Notes under the pieces: model-generated | The model's input: only the letters and a program-made list of their open reading frames with translations | Database searches by the model: none | Told to the model about the DNA's origin: nothing | Source of the DNA: an uncultured Lachnospiraceae bacterium | GTDB lineage: Bacteria; Bacillota; Clostridia; Lachnospirales; Lachnospiraceae | Reading direction: 5' to 3' | Length of the DNA stretch: 64,000 nucleotides | NCBI GenBank assembly: GCA_947650005.1 | Contig: CANSTU010000001.1 | Location: forward strand, 100,254 to 164,253 | Part shown: positions 33,347 through 41,364 of the stretch, piece by piece | How the letters are laid out: each line of letters opens with the position of its first letter | Numbering within the stretch: the stretch's first letter is position 1 | Translations under genes and position numbers: made by a program

Positions 33347-34663
33347 CTATAGCCTCCAGTATAGATAGCCCGCCGCTTCATAGTCCCTGCGGTTCAGTAT
33401 TCCCTTGATATCCACCAGGACCCTCTTTTCGTGACTCGGATTGAAGTATTCGCGGATTTCCGTCTCAGTCATGTGCTCGAATTCCTCATGGGCCACCGCG
33501 ATCACCAGGGCGTCCACGTTCTTCACCGCCGCCTTATCCGCCAGCTTGATTCCATAGAGCCGCCATGCCTCCTGAGCGTCCGCTGTCTCGTCCACCGCCA
33601 CGGGCTCAATACCGTATTCTCTCAGTTCCTTTATAATATCGATCACCTTGGTATTCCTGGTATCCGGGCAGTTTTCCTTGAACGTAAAGCCCAAAATGGC
33701 CACTTTGGCTGTTTTCACAGGGATATCCGCACGAATCAGATTCTTCACCACATTTTCCGCCACATATCTTCCCATGTCGTCGTTGATCCGCCGCCCAGCC
33801 AGAATCACCTGGGAGTGGTAGCCCATCTGCTCTGCCCGGTAGGTGAGATAATAGGGATCCACACCGATGCAGTGTCCGCCTACCAAGCCGGGGAAGAAGG
33901 GAAGGAAATTCCATTTGGTGCCCGCTGCCTCCAACACGGATTTGGTATCGATGCCCATTTTATTGAAAATAATGGACAGTTCGTTCATAAACGCAATATT
34001 GATATCCCGCTGGCTGTTTTCGATCACTTTGGCCGCTTCCGCCACTTTGATGGATTCTGCCCGATAGACGCCCGCTTCCACCACCAGCTCATATACCTTG
34101 GCAATGGTATCCAGCGTTTCTTCGTCCATGCCTGATACAATTTTTATAATAGTTTCCAGACGGTGTACCTTATCGCCCGGGTTGATCCGCTCCGGAGAAT
34201 AACCCACCTTGAAATCCACTCCGCATTTCAGCCCAGATTCCTTTTCCATGATGGGAACACAGACCTCTTCCGTCACGCCGGGATAGACTGTGGACTCGAA
34301 TACCACGATACTCCCCTTGGTCAGATTACGTCCCACCGTATGGCTCGCCCCTTCCACGGGCCTCAAATCCGGCGTGCGATCGTCATTCACCGGTGTTGGA
34401 ACCGCCACGATATGGAACTTCGCCTCCTGCAGCTTCTTTTCATCGCAGGTGAATTCCACCCTGGCATTTTTAATGATCTCGTCTCCCACTTCCCGGGTAG
34501 GGTCTATGCCCGACTGATAAAGCTTTACCTTTTCCTCATTCAGGTCATAGCCGATCACCTTGATCTTCCTGCCAAAAGCCACCGCAATAGGCATACCCAC
34601 ATATCCCAGGCCCACCAGGGAAAGCTTCTCTTCACCGTTTACGATTTTTTCATAAAGTCCCAT
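33347..34663 (-). CDS. wbpO: UDP-N-acetylhexosamine 6-dehydrogenase (WbpO/TviB-like)
   Basis: The protein has 438 residues. The N-terminal NAD site is LVGLGYVGMP (17-26). The catalytic Cys265 lies in VGGHCIGVDPYYL, and ILGFTFKENCPDTRNT near residue 335 is the UDP-binding block. SERINPGD near residue 157 and IENSQRDINIAF are typical of the WbpO/TviB/VipA group, which oxidises UDP-GlcNAc or UDP-GalNAc to the uronic acid. With the adjacent 4-epimerase, UDP-GalNAcA is the expected product. The ATG at 34663 follows AGAGGTAGAA. Confidence 0.88.
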   Translation of the reverse strand: MGLYEKIVNGEEKLSLVGLGYVGMPIAVAFGRKIKVIGYDLNEEKVKLYQSGIDPTREVGDEIIKNARVEFTCDEKKLQEAKFHIVAVPTPVNDDRTPDLRPVEGASHTVGRNLTKGSIVVFESTVYPGVTEEVCVPIMEKESGLKCGVDFKVGYSPERINPGDKVHRLETIIKIVSGMDEETLDTIAKVYELVVEAGVYRAESIKVAEAAKVIENSQRDINIAFMNELSIIFNKMGIDTKSVLEAAGTKWNFLPFFPGLVGGHCIGVDPYYLTYRAEQMGYHSQVILAGRRINDDMGRYVAENVVKNLIRADIPVKTAKVAILGFTFKENCPDTRNTKVIDIIKELREYGIEPVAVDETADAQEAWRLYGIKLADKAAVKNVDALVIAVAHEEFEHMTETEIREYFNPSHEKRVLVDIKGILNRRDYEAAGYLYWRL

Positions 34664-34727
34664 TTCTACCTCTTTTCCTGCGCTTACCCGCCGCACTGTA
34701 TCTGAATTGGTTCCTTAAACCTCTTAC

Positions 34728-35825
34728 TTACCCAAGTTCTTCCATATAAGCTGCCACTACCAACTTCCGGTCAAACCGTTCCTCCACGAACTGTCTGCCC
34801 GCCTGCCCCATTCGGCGACGCTCCTCCCAAGGAAGGGCCAGGAAACGTTCCAACGCTTCCACCAAACCGTCCCCATCCCGAGGCGGAAAGGCAATTCCTC
34901 CGATCCCGTCCTGAAAGGTGTCGAGACACCCCGGCACGGCGCTGGCCAGCACGGGCCTGGCCGAAGCGGCCGCCTCCAGCAGCACATTGGACATCCCTTC
35001 GTGGTAGGAGGGATGCACCACGGCCTGGCAGCCCTTCAGAAAGGCCGGCACGTCATCCCGGTATCCGTAGTATTCCAGACAGCCAAGGCCGATCAGACGC
35101 TGCACCAACGGTTCATAGTGCGCCCTGCTCTCTTCCTCATAGGCTCCCAGCAGCTGGAACACCGTGCCCGGATGGCGTGCATGGATCCGCTCCGCCGCAT
35201 ACAGCAACTCGTCGATCCCCTTATCCTTCATCAGCCTCATAATAGAAACAAAAGCCGTCTTTTCTTCCATCTGCGGATATTCCTCCGCGCAATGCTCCTG
35301 CAGGTTCACGCCTGAGCCCGGAATCACCCTTGCCCTTCCCGCTATGCAGCCCTTTCTTTCCAGAAAATCCCGGTTCCCTTCGTTCTGAAAAAAAACGCAT
35401 TTCGCTTTTTTTAATGCCGTCCGGTACATCAACAGGATCAACCTCTGCAACGGCCCGCCGTGCTCCAGGGTCGTCCCCAGGCCGGTGATATTGGCCAGGC
35501 ATGGGATCCGTGCCATTCGGGCTGCCAGGGCGCCGTAAATATTGGGCTTAATGGTATAAGTTAAAACTGCCTTCGGACGGTATTTTCTCAGTAAGCTCCT
35601 GTAAAACAGCAGCAACTTCAAATCCTTCCAGGGATTCATGCCGCGCCGCTCAAAGGATGTGGGGATGAGCGTACATCCCAGTGCTTTTATCCTGCCCTCA
35701 TATCCAGTATTCGGCACCGACACCAACACCCGATATCCCCGGGAGAGGAGCTCCGCCAACACTTCCTTTCTGAAATCATAAAGGCCGGAATCGCTGTTGG
35801 ACAGAATCAATATGGTAGAAGCCAT
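34728..35825 (-). CDS. Glycosyltransferase family 4 (PglA/WbtD-like)
   Basis: The protein has 365 residues. ILILSNSDSGLYDFRKEVL at the N-terminus, LTYTIKPNIYGALAARMARI near residue 85, NITGLGTTLEHGG near residue 110 and NEGNRDFLERKG near residue 145 are characteristic of the PglA/CapM/WbtD group, which adds GalNAc or GalNAcA to a lipid-linked amino sugar. HPSYHEGMSNVLLEAAASARP near residue 275 is the donor site. With WbpO/WbpP next door, a GalNAcA transferase is a reasonable guess. The ATG at 35825 follows GGAGGTTTCC; an ATG at 35837 lies inside the hairpin module. Confidence 0.83.
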   Translation of the reverse strand: MASTILILSNSDSGLYDFRKEVLAELLSRGYRVLVSVPNTGYEGRIKALGCTLIPTSFERRGMNPWKDLKLLLFYRSLLRKYRPKAVLTYTIKPNIYGALAARMARIPCLANITGLGTTLEHGGPLQRLILLMYRTALKKAKCVFFQNEGNRDFLERKGCIAGRARVIPGSGVNLQEHCAEEYPQMEEKTAFVSIMRLMKDKGIDELLYAAERIHARHPGTVFQLLGAYEEESRAHYEPLVQRLIGLGCLEYYGYRDDVPAFLKGCQAVVHPSYHEGMSNVLLEAAASARPVLASAVPGCLDTFQDGIGGIAFPPRDGDGLVEALERFLALPWEERRRMGQAGRQFVEERFDRKLVVAAYMEELG

Positions 35826-35856
35826 GGAAACCTCCATGCCGCATCCTGTGCGGCAA
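35826..35856 (-). repeat. Type 2-like hairpin-SD module
   Basis: The transcript reads TTGCCGCACAGGATGCGGC, then ATGGAGGTTTCC and the GT4 start at 35825. The stem is CCGCA/TGCGG; the linker differs from the AGAATGAGAG consensus. Confidence 0.45.
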
Positions 35857-35949
35857 CGCGGCAGGAACTTCCGATTCCTGTCCGGGAAATTCGCGCAGGC
35901 GGTTTCCCACTCTGCGCCTCCATTTGGGTCATCTGCGGCAAAATGGCCG

Positions 35950-36921
35950 TTATTTTTCCAACCGCCGCGTCATGATCTCATTATATTTCATCATACAGAT
36001 CCCCTCTTCATAGGCGCCGACAGCCTCCTCATTGGGTTGCCCCTCCAGGTTTTTCAGGATCATGGCAGGCATGTTCACCCCGCATTCCCAAGCATGAGGA
36101 TAGCCACCCCCAAACCGCGGGTTGACCTCAGAGATATAATATTCCCCGTCCACCCGGAAGATATCGATGTCAATGACACCTCGAAATTCCATGGTTTCGA
36201 CAAAGTGCCTAATCAGATCGAACAGCCCATCATCCTTGACCGACACGGATTTATCCGTCTCTCCGGCGCGCATCCGTATTTTTTCTTTCAGGAAAATGGA
36301 GACCGTCTTTCCGGTGATCATGTCGATATATACGTCTGCTCCATATTCCGTACCGTCCATGTATTCCTGGATCATCATATCCGGGCCCTGGGCGCAGTAA
36401 AAATCCAATTCATTGGCTCCGTCCACCCTGCTGATGCCTAGGCTGGCGCTTCCCTTTGCGGGTTTCACAAACACGGGGTATGTCATCTCTCCCCGCTGCA
36501 CCGCCTCCAGGAAATCTCCCTTTTTCAGGAAACAACGGCCCGTGGGAATGCCCATCTCCCTTAGCTTCTCATACATCCGGTATTTATCTAAGCAGACGGC
36601 CACCGCCTCAGCAGAAGAAATGATCGGGGTGCTTCCCACTGCCAGGAATGCTTCCCTGTGCTGCGCCAAGAGCGTCAGCTCCGGATCAATCAGGGAAAGG
36701 ACGCCTGTGATCCTCTTTTCCCGGCAGATCTCCAAAATCTGCTCCACATAACCCGGTTCCGTAATTCGGGGCACCAGGATCGCTTCGTCCGCCTCATAAA
36801 TCGCAGGGGCCAGGCTACTGCAGTCCGTGGCATACACCTTTCCCCGCCCTGCCAATTCTTTTTTGAAATATTGTACCACTTTGTTCCTGGTGCCAGCACT
36901 CAGGATCAGAATATTAGCCAT
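35950..36921 (-). CDS. ATP-grasp carboxylate-amine ligase-like protein (CarB/PylC-type fold)
   Basis: The protein has 323 residues. An N-terminal Rossmann-like preATP domain is followed by YPVFVKPAKGSASLGISRV near residue 155, MIQEYMDGTEYGADVYID near residue 185 and YYISEVNPRFGGGYPHA near residue 265, the ATP and Mg sites (E and N in SEVNPR). ATP-grasp enzymes join a carboxylate to an amine through an acyl phosphate. In this setting it could form an amide on the uronic acid or attach an amino acid to an amino sugar; this is inference. It overlaps the sugar-1-phosphate transferase gene by eight bases, with AAGGAAG upstream of the ATG. Confidence 0.75.
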   Translation of the reverse strand: MANILILSAGTRNKVVQYFKKELAGRGKVYATDCSSLAPAIYEADEAILVPRITEPGYVEQILEICREKRITGVLSLIDPELTLLAQHREAFLAVGSTPIISSAEAVAVCLDKYRMYEKLREMGIPTGRCFLKKGDFLEAVQRGEMTYPVFVKPAKGSASLGISRVDGANELDFYCAQGPDMMIQEYMDGTEYGADVYIDMITGKTVSIFLKEKIRMRAGETDKSVSVKDDGLFDLIRHFVETMEFRGVIDIDIFRVDGEYYISEVNPRFGGGYPHAWECGVNMPAMILKNLEGQPNEEAVGAYEEGICMMKYNEIMTRRLEK

Positions 36922-37564
36922 CCGTATTCTTCCTTTCCGCCGCTTCCTTCCTTTCCCTCCGGATCTCGGCCAGGTTTCCTTCCGATACGGAAGTATCCTC
37001 CGCCACTTCGCTCCTCTTAAACACCACAGCCGCCGTCATCCACAGAACCTTGAGATCCATAGCCAGGGAAAGATTCTCCACGTATTCCACATCTTTTGCA
37101 AGACGCCTGTCCCAGTCCAGGTAATTACGTCCAGACACCTGGGCCAGCCCGGTTAAGCCGGGGCGCACCGTATGGCGCAGCCGTTCCCGCTGCGTGTACC
37201 AGGGCAGATAGGATACCAAAAGGGGCCTGGGGCCGATGAGGCTCATATCCCCTTTCCAAATGTTAAACAGCTCCGGCAGCTCGTCCAGGCTTGTGGAACG
37301 CAAGATACGGCCAAACCTGGTTAAGCGCACAGAGTCGGGAAGCAACTTTCCATCCTCGTCCCGCTCATCGGTCATGGTACGAAACTTACATAACGTAAAT
37401 ATCTTTTCATCCTTTCCAGGCCTCTCCTGCCGAAACACAACCGGGCTGCCCAACTTGATCCGAACCAGCGCCGACACCGCCAGCAGCACCGGACTGAGTA
37501 AGACAATGGCAGCTGATGATACAATCAGATCCAGAAGCCGTTTTCCCACTTTCCGATAAAACAT
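36914..37564 (-). CDS. pglC: Undecaprenyl-phosphate sugar-1-phosphate transferase (PglC-like small PGT)
   Basis: The protein has 216 residues. One re-entrant N-terminal helix (RLLDLIVSSAAIVLLSPVLL) is followed by FRQERPGKDEKIFTLCKFRTM, and the catalytic Asp94-Glu95 dyad in TSLDELPELFNI agrees in position with PglC. MSLIGPRPLL and RPGLTGLAQVSGRN complete the family pattern. It would load the first sugar phosphate onto undecaprenyl phosphate and so start glycan assembly; with PglE/PglF next to it, that sugar is likely an N-acylated amino-dideoxyhexose. The ATG at 37564 follows a type 1 module; 33 longer codons to 37663 are module sequence. Confidence 0.9.
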   Translation of the reverse strand: MFYRKVGKRLLDLIVSSAAIVLLSPVLLAVSALVRIKLGSPVVFRQERPGKDEKIFTLCKFRTMTDERDEDGKLLPDSVRLTRFGRILRSTSLDELPELFNIWKGDMSLIGPRPLLVSYLPWYTQRERLRHTVRPGLTGLAQVSGRNYLDWDRRLAKDVEYVENLSLAMDLKVLWMTAAVVFKRSEVAEDTSVSEGNLAEIRRERKEAAERKNTDG

Positions 37565-37568
37565 ATAT

Positions 37569-37642
37569 GGCTCCCATCTGCGCGCTTTAGCGCGCGTACA
37601 AATCAGGGGTTCTCCACTCATTCTGCAGCCAGGCGGATTGCC
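37569..37642 (-). repeat. Tandem type 2 then type 1 hairpin-SD modules
   Basis: Type 2 (37613-37642) reads AATCCGCCTGGCTGCAG then AATGAGTGGAGAA, with no start codon behind it. Type 1 (37569-37607) reads CCTGATTTGTACGCGCGC, then TAAAGCGCGCAGATGGGAGC, and leads into the pglC-like start. Confidence 0.7.
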
Positions 37643-37714
37643 ATTCAGGGAGATCCTATCCAACAGGATCCCTGCCTGATCGTCCCCGTAAAGTCTGCAT
37701 GAAGATTTACGGCA

Positions 37715-38851
37715 TCAGAACAGTCCCTTGATGATATGGATAATCCGCTCCATGTCTTCCGGCGTATTTTTAATATCGCTGGGAAGGCATACGCCTGTGC
37801 GGAAAATCTCTTCTCCCACGCTTCCCGACTCCTTCAAAGTGATAAAATCCTCCTTTTCAAAGACCGGCTGCATATGCATGGGCTTCCATACGGGACGTGA
37901 TTCGATATTCTCATCCGCCAGGGCATCCATCACCTGATCCGGGGTAACCCCGCTTGCCGGGTCAATGACGATGCCAGAGAGCCAGTTATTGGCATCCCCG
38001 TCCGGATTCATAGGATTCATAGTGATCGCCCCTATCTCCGCAAAGGCTTCCCGATACTGTCGGTAGATCTCCTTCTTCTTCGCCTTGTGCTCCTCCAGAT
38101 GCAGAAGCTGTCCCCGGCCTATGCCTGCAAGCACATTGGACATACGGTAATTAAACCCGATCTGGGAATGTTGGTAATGCCTGGCGGGATCCCGGGCCTG
38201 GGTGGACAGGAACCGGGCCTTATCCACGGCTGCCTCATCCCTAGAAACCAGCATGCCGCCCCCGGAGGTGGTAATAATCTTGTTCCCATTAAAGGAATAG
38301 ATCCCGTAATGGCCAAAGGTTCCCGTCATCCGTCCCTTAAAGGTGGAGCCCAGGGATTCCGCCGCATCTTCTATAAGTATTGCCCCCGTCTCTTCACAGA
38401 TGGCGCGGATCTCGTCGATCTTTCCCGGCGTACCGTAAAGATGGGCACAGACCACCGCTTTTGCATTCGGATACTTTTCAAACCCTTTGCGCAAGGCCGC
38501 AGGATCCATATTCCAGGTTTCCTCCTCCGAATCGATGAAAACCGGCGTTCCCTTTTCGTAACAGATGGGATTGCAGGTGGCCGAGAACGTCAGATCAGAG
38601 GAAAATACCACGTCCCCCGGCCGGATCCCGCAAAGGCGCAGGGCCAGATGGATGGCCGCCGTCCCAGCGCTGAGCGCTGCCGCATAACCGCAGCCCGTAT
38701 ACGCCGCCATCTCCTTCTCAAAAGCATTCACATGAGGCCCCAGGGGAGCCACCCAGTTGGTCGAAAAGGCCTCCGCCACAAAAGCCTGCTCTTCTTTGTG
38801 CATCGTCGGGGAAGAAAGATAAATCCTTGCTTTTTCCATATTAATAGCCAT
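37715..38851 (-). CDS. pglE: PLP-dependent sugar aminotransferase (PglE-like, DegT/DnrJ/EryC1 family)
   Basis: The protein has 378 residues. RIYLSSPTMHKEEQAFV near residue 9 is the PglE opening. EDAAESLGSTFKG near residue 161 supplies the PLP-binding Asp, and SFNGNKIITTSGGG the Schiff-base Lys191. It should convert the UDP-4-keto-6-deoxy sugar made by the PglF-like enzyme into a UDP-4-amino sugar. The ATG at 38851 has GGAAAGG very close; an ATG at 38839 is the alternative start. No PglD acetyltransferase is adjacent, which leaves formylation or the GNAT at 47117 as ways to finish the amine. Confidence 0.87.
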   Translation of the reverse strand: MAINMEKARIYLSSPTMHKEEQAFVAEAFSTNWVAPLGPHVNAFEKEMAAYTGCGYAAALSAGTAAIHLALRLCGIRPGDVVFSSDLTFSATCNPICYEKGTPVFIDSEEETWNMDPAALRKGFEKYPNAKAVVCAHLYGTPGKIDEIRAICEETGAILIEDAAESLGSTFKGRMTGTFGHYGIYSFNGNKIITTSGGGMLVSRDEAAVDKARFLSTQARDPARHYQHSQIGFNYRMSNVLAGIGRGQLLHLEEHKAKKKEIYRQYREAFAEIGAITMNPMNPDGDANNWLSGIVIDPASGVTPDQVMDALADENIESRPVWKPMHMQPVFEKEDFITLKESGSVGEEIFRTGVCLPSDIKNTPEDMERIIHIIKGLF

Positions 38852-38945
38852 ACCTTTCCGTAACCTGCAAACTTAATTGCGTGCGTGGTACGCTATGCCG
38901 CAGGCACATAATCGCGTCGCGTGTAAAAAATTTAATCATTTACAC

Positions 38946-39034
38946 TAACTCCAATTTGCCCGCTTCAGCAGGCATCCCATTCAAGATCAGGAAATCGCTG
39001 ATTTCATGCTAATTCCCGTCTGCCCGCTTCAGCG
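38946..39034 (-). repeat. Two degraded type 1 modules, one inside the VOC coding end
   Basis: The first (39010-39034) reads GATCCGCTGAAGCGGGCAGA then CGGGAATTAG and encodes the last residues and stop of the VOC gene. The second (38946-38992) reads CCTGATCTTG, then TGCCTGCTGAAGCGGGCA and AATTGGAG. Neither is next to a start; the PglE-like gene begins about 95 bases further on. Confidence 0.5.
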
Positions 39035-39425
39035 GATCCCCCTCCAGCAATTCTATCATCCCCATCTGAGGGTGCATGAGGAAGCACACCCGGCGATCCC
39101 CTAAGGCCGGAGCCGGCATAGGAACATCGATTTGGAAATACCCCGCAGATGTCAGCCCGGCTAATTCCTTTTCCAGATCGCCGCAAAGATAGCAGATATG
39201 ATAGGGCGCATTCTTATAGGTTTTCATAAGACCTGCCACCACACTGTCAGGCGCATTGGGACTGACCAGCTCAACCACATAGCCGTCCTTTTCCAGGAAA
39301 AGAATATCCACCTTCCGATAGCCGTCCGCCGTCACATCCCCCTGTCGCACATATCCCAGCGATTCAAAGGCCTCTGCCGCCCGGGGCAGCTTTTTTACCA
39401 GATAGCCTATATGATGAATTCTCAT
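39009..39425 (-). CDS. VOC-superfamily (glyoxalase/methylmalonyl-CoA epimerase-like) protein
   Basis: The protein has 138 residues and two beta-alpha-beta-beta-beta units. IHHIGYLVKKL supplies the first metal His, GYVVELVSP near residue 48 an acid, YHICYLCGD near residue 75 the second His and GMIELLEG near residue 125 the last Glu. The set is that of VOC metalloenzymes. Its substrate is unknown. The ATG overlaps the TGA of the PglF-like gene (ATGA), so a role on the keto-sugar made there is plausible. The C-terminal LKRADGN is encoded by a type 1 hairpin, suggesting that the original end was replaced. Confidence 0.75.
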   Translation of the reverse strand: MRIHHIGYLVKKLPRAAEAFESLGYVRQGDVTADGYRKVDILFLEKDGYVVELVSPNAPDSVVAGLMKTYKNAPYHICYLCGDLEKELAGLTSAGYFQIDVPMPAPALGDRRVCFLMHPQMGMIELLEGDPLKRADGN

Positions 39426-41338
39426 TGCCCAACGCCGCCTTCCTGTTTTTTCCCGTATTGATAAGTCGGGACGATCTGACGGACCAGCATCCTGATATCG
39501 CTGCTTTCATCCTTGGAGGCTTCTTCCAGCTGCTTGAGCTGTACAAAGAAAGCTTCCTCGTCCAGATCAATGGGTTTCCCGATATGAATCAGCTTGTTTG
39601 CCGTATCCTCCAGCCCCTCTTCATCCATAAGCAGCTCCTCATAGAGCTTTTCCCCGGGACGCAGGCCAGTGAATTCAATCCGGATATCCTCACCCACTTT
39701 ATAGCCGGACAGACGGATGAGATTCTTGGCCAAGTCCAGAATTTTCACCGGTTCTCCCATATCCAAGACAAAGATTTCCCCGCCCCTGGCGTAAACGCCC
39801 GCCTGTAGCACCAGGGAAACCGCCTCTGGAATGGTCATAAAATACCGGATGATATCCGGATGGGTGACCGTCACGGGACCGCCCGCAGCAATCTGCTTTT
39901 TGAACAGAGGGATGACGCTTCCATTGCTCCCCAGTACATTGCCGAACCGAACCGCCACGAATTCCGTATCATAGTGTTTATTATAGGTTTGGATGATCAT
40001 CTCACAAATACGTTTGCTGGCCCCCATGATGTTGGTGGGGTTCACGGCCTTATCCGTGGAAATCATCACGAATTTCTTGGTTCCGTACAGGGCTGCCGCC
40101 TGTGCCGTCTTCCAGGTGCCGAACACATTATTTTTAATCGCCTCGTTGGGGCTTTCCTCCATGAGGGGAACGTGTTTGTGGGCCGCCGCATGGTACACGA
40201 TGTCCGGATGATACGTCTCGAAGATGCTGTTCATTCTTTTGGTATTCCGCACTGAGGCGATGAGCACCGTCATCTTTAAATTGGGATAACGCACCGTCAG
40301 CTCCTGCTGAATATCGTAGGCGCTGTTTTCATAAATATCTACGATAATCAGATGCGACGGCTTATGCGAAGCGATCTGTCTGCACAGCTCGCTTCCGATG
40401 GATCCTCCGCCGCCTGTCACTAAAACAACCTTATTCTGTACATAGCCCAGAATGGAATCCAGATCCACCCGGATAGGTTCCCGGCCCAGCAAATCTTCCA
40501 CTTCCACGTCCCGCAGTTTACTAACGCTCACTTCCCCGTTTACCAGCTGATACATTCCCGGAAGGGAGCGCAGTTTACAGTTGGTTTCCTTACATAGATC
40601 CAGGATATCCCGGATGGCGGTACGGGAAGCGGAGGGGATCGCCACGAAAATCTCATCCACATCGTATAAATCCGCGGATTCTATGATTTTATCCCTGCCT
40701 CCCACCACTTTAATCCCCTGAATAAATTGTCCCCATTTCTGTTTATCGTCATCGATAATGCACCTGATTACCATGGTGCTATAATTGCTAGTTACAATTT
40801 CCTTGATCAGCGCATTCCCCGCCTCACCGGCGCCGATGATCATTACCGAAATATTGTTTTTCCGGTTTGCCATTCTATGTTTCCTGCTGCGCAGGAAGCG
40901 ATAGGAAAACCGGCTCACAAACATAAAGCTGATGAGAAGGAATAAATACATGAAATAATAGCTGTCTGGAACTGGTTTTCCGGAAACCCGAAACAGATGC
41001 AGGCCGAGTCCGGACGCCAGAGCTGAGAGGAAACAGGCCACCACCAGGTTCTGCATCTCATTCTCTCCCGCAAAGGCCCAAAGGCTGTGGTACAACCGGA
41101 ACAAATAGAAAACCCCCAGGGTGAGCAGGATATTCACCGGAAGGAAATTCCGTATGGGAAGCAGAAACTGATCCGGAATCTCGTCCAGCTGCATGTCATA
41201 CCGAAGCAGGATCGCCAGGAAACTGGACGCTGTCACACTCAAAATGTCATATATGATCAGCGCCGTACGGCGGTACAGCAGCTGGTAATTGAATAAACGG
41301 CCTCTTCTTTTTTCTTTATCCTTCATCTCAATCGCCAT
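39422..41338 (-). CDS. pglF: Membrane UDP-GlcNAc 4,6-dehydratase (PglF/CapD-like)
   Basis: The protein has 638 residues. Four N-terminal membrane helices (residues 20-150) precede a CoA-binding-like Rossmann domain (MIIGAGEAGNALI) and a second Rossmann domain with VLVTGGGGSIGSELCR near residue 308. The catalytic block is MISTDKAVNPTNIMGASKR near residue 425, where Met replaces the usual Tyr, as in PglF/FlaA1. The reaction gives UDP-2-acetamido-4-keto-2,6-dideoxyhexose for the PglE-like aminotransferase. A type 2 module precedes it; the start could be 41338 or the ATG at 41326. Confidence 0.9.
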   Translation of the reverse strand: MAIEMKDKEKRRGRLFNYQLLYRRTALIIYDILSVTASSFLAILLRYDMQLDEIPDQFLLPIRNFLPVNILLTLGVFYLFRLYHSLWAFAGENEMQNLVVACFLSALASGLGLHLFRVSGKPVPDSYYFMYLFLLISFMFVSRFSYRFLRSRKHRMANRKNNISVMIIGAGEAGNALIKEIVTSNYSTMVIRCIIDDDKQKWGQFIQGIKVVGGRDKIIESADLYDVDEIFVAIPSASRTAIRDILDLCKETNCKLRSLPGMYQLVNGEVSVSKLRDVEVEDLLGREPIRVDLDSILGYVQNKVVLVTGGGGSIGSELCRQIASHKPSHLIIVDIYENSAYDIQQELTVRYPNLKMTVLIASVRNTKRMNSIFETYHPDIVYHAAAHKHVPLMEESPNEAIKNNVFGTWKTAQAAALYGTKKFVMISTDKAVNPTNIMGASKRICEMIIQTYNKHYDTEFVAVRFGNVLGSNGSVIPLFKKQIAAGGPVTVTHPDIIRYFMTIPEAVSLVLQAGVYARGGEIFVLDMGEPVKILDLAKNLIRLSGYKVGEDIRIEFTGLRPGEKLYEELLMDEEGLEDTANKLIHIGKPIDLDEEAFFVQLKQLEEASKDESSDIRMLVRQIVPTYQYGKKQEGGVGQ

Positions 41339-41364
41339 TCTGCCGCCGTTAGGCGGCCCTCAAA
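41339..41364 (-). repeat. Type 2 hairpin-SD module
   Basis: The transcript reads GGGCCGCCTAACGGCGGCAG then AATGGCGATTGAGATG. The AATG here may itself be the pglF-like start, because the usual AGAGG has become GGCGATTGAG. Confidence 0.5.
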
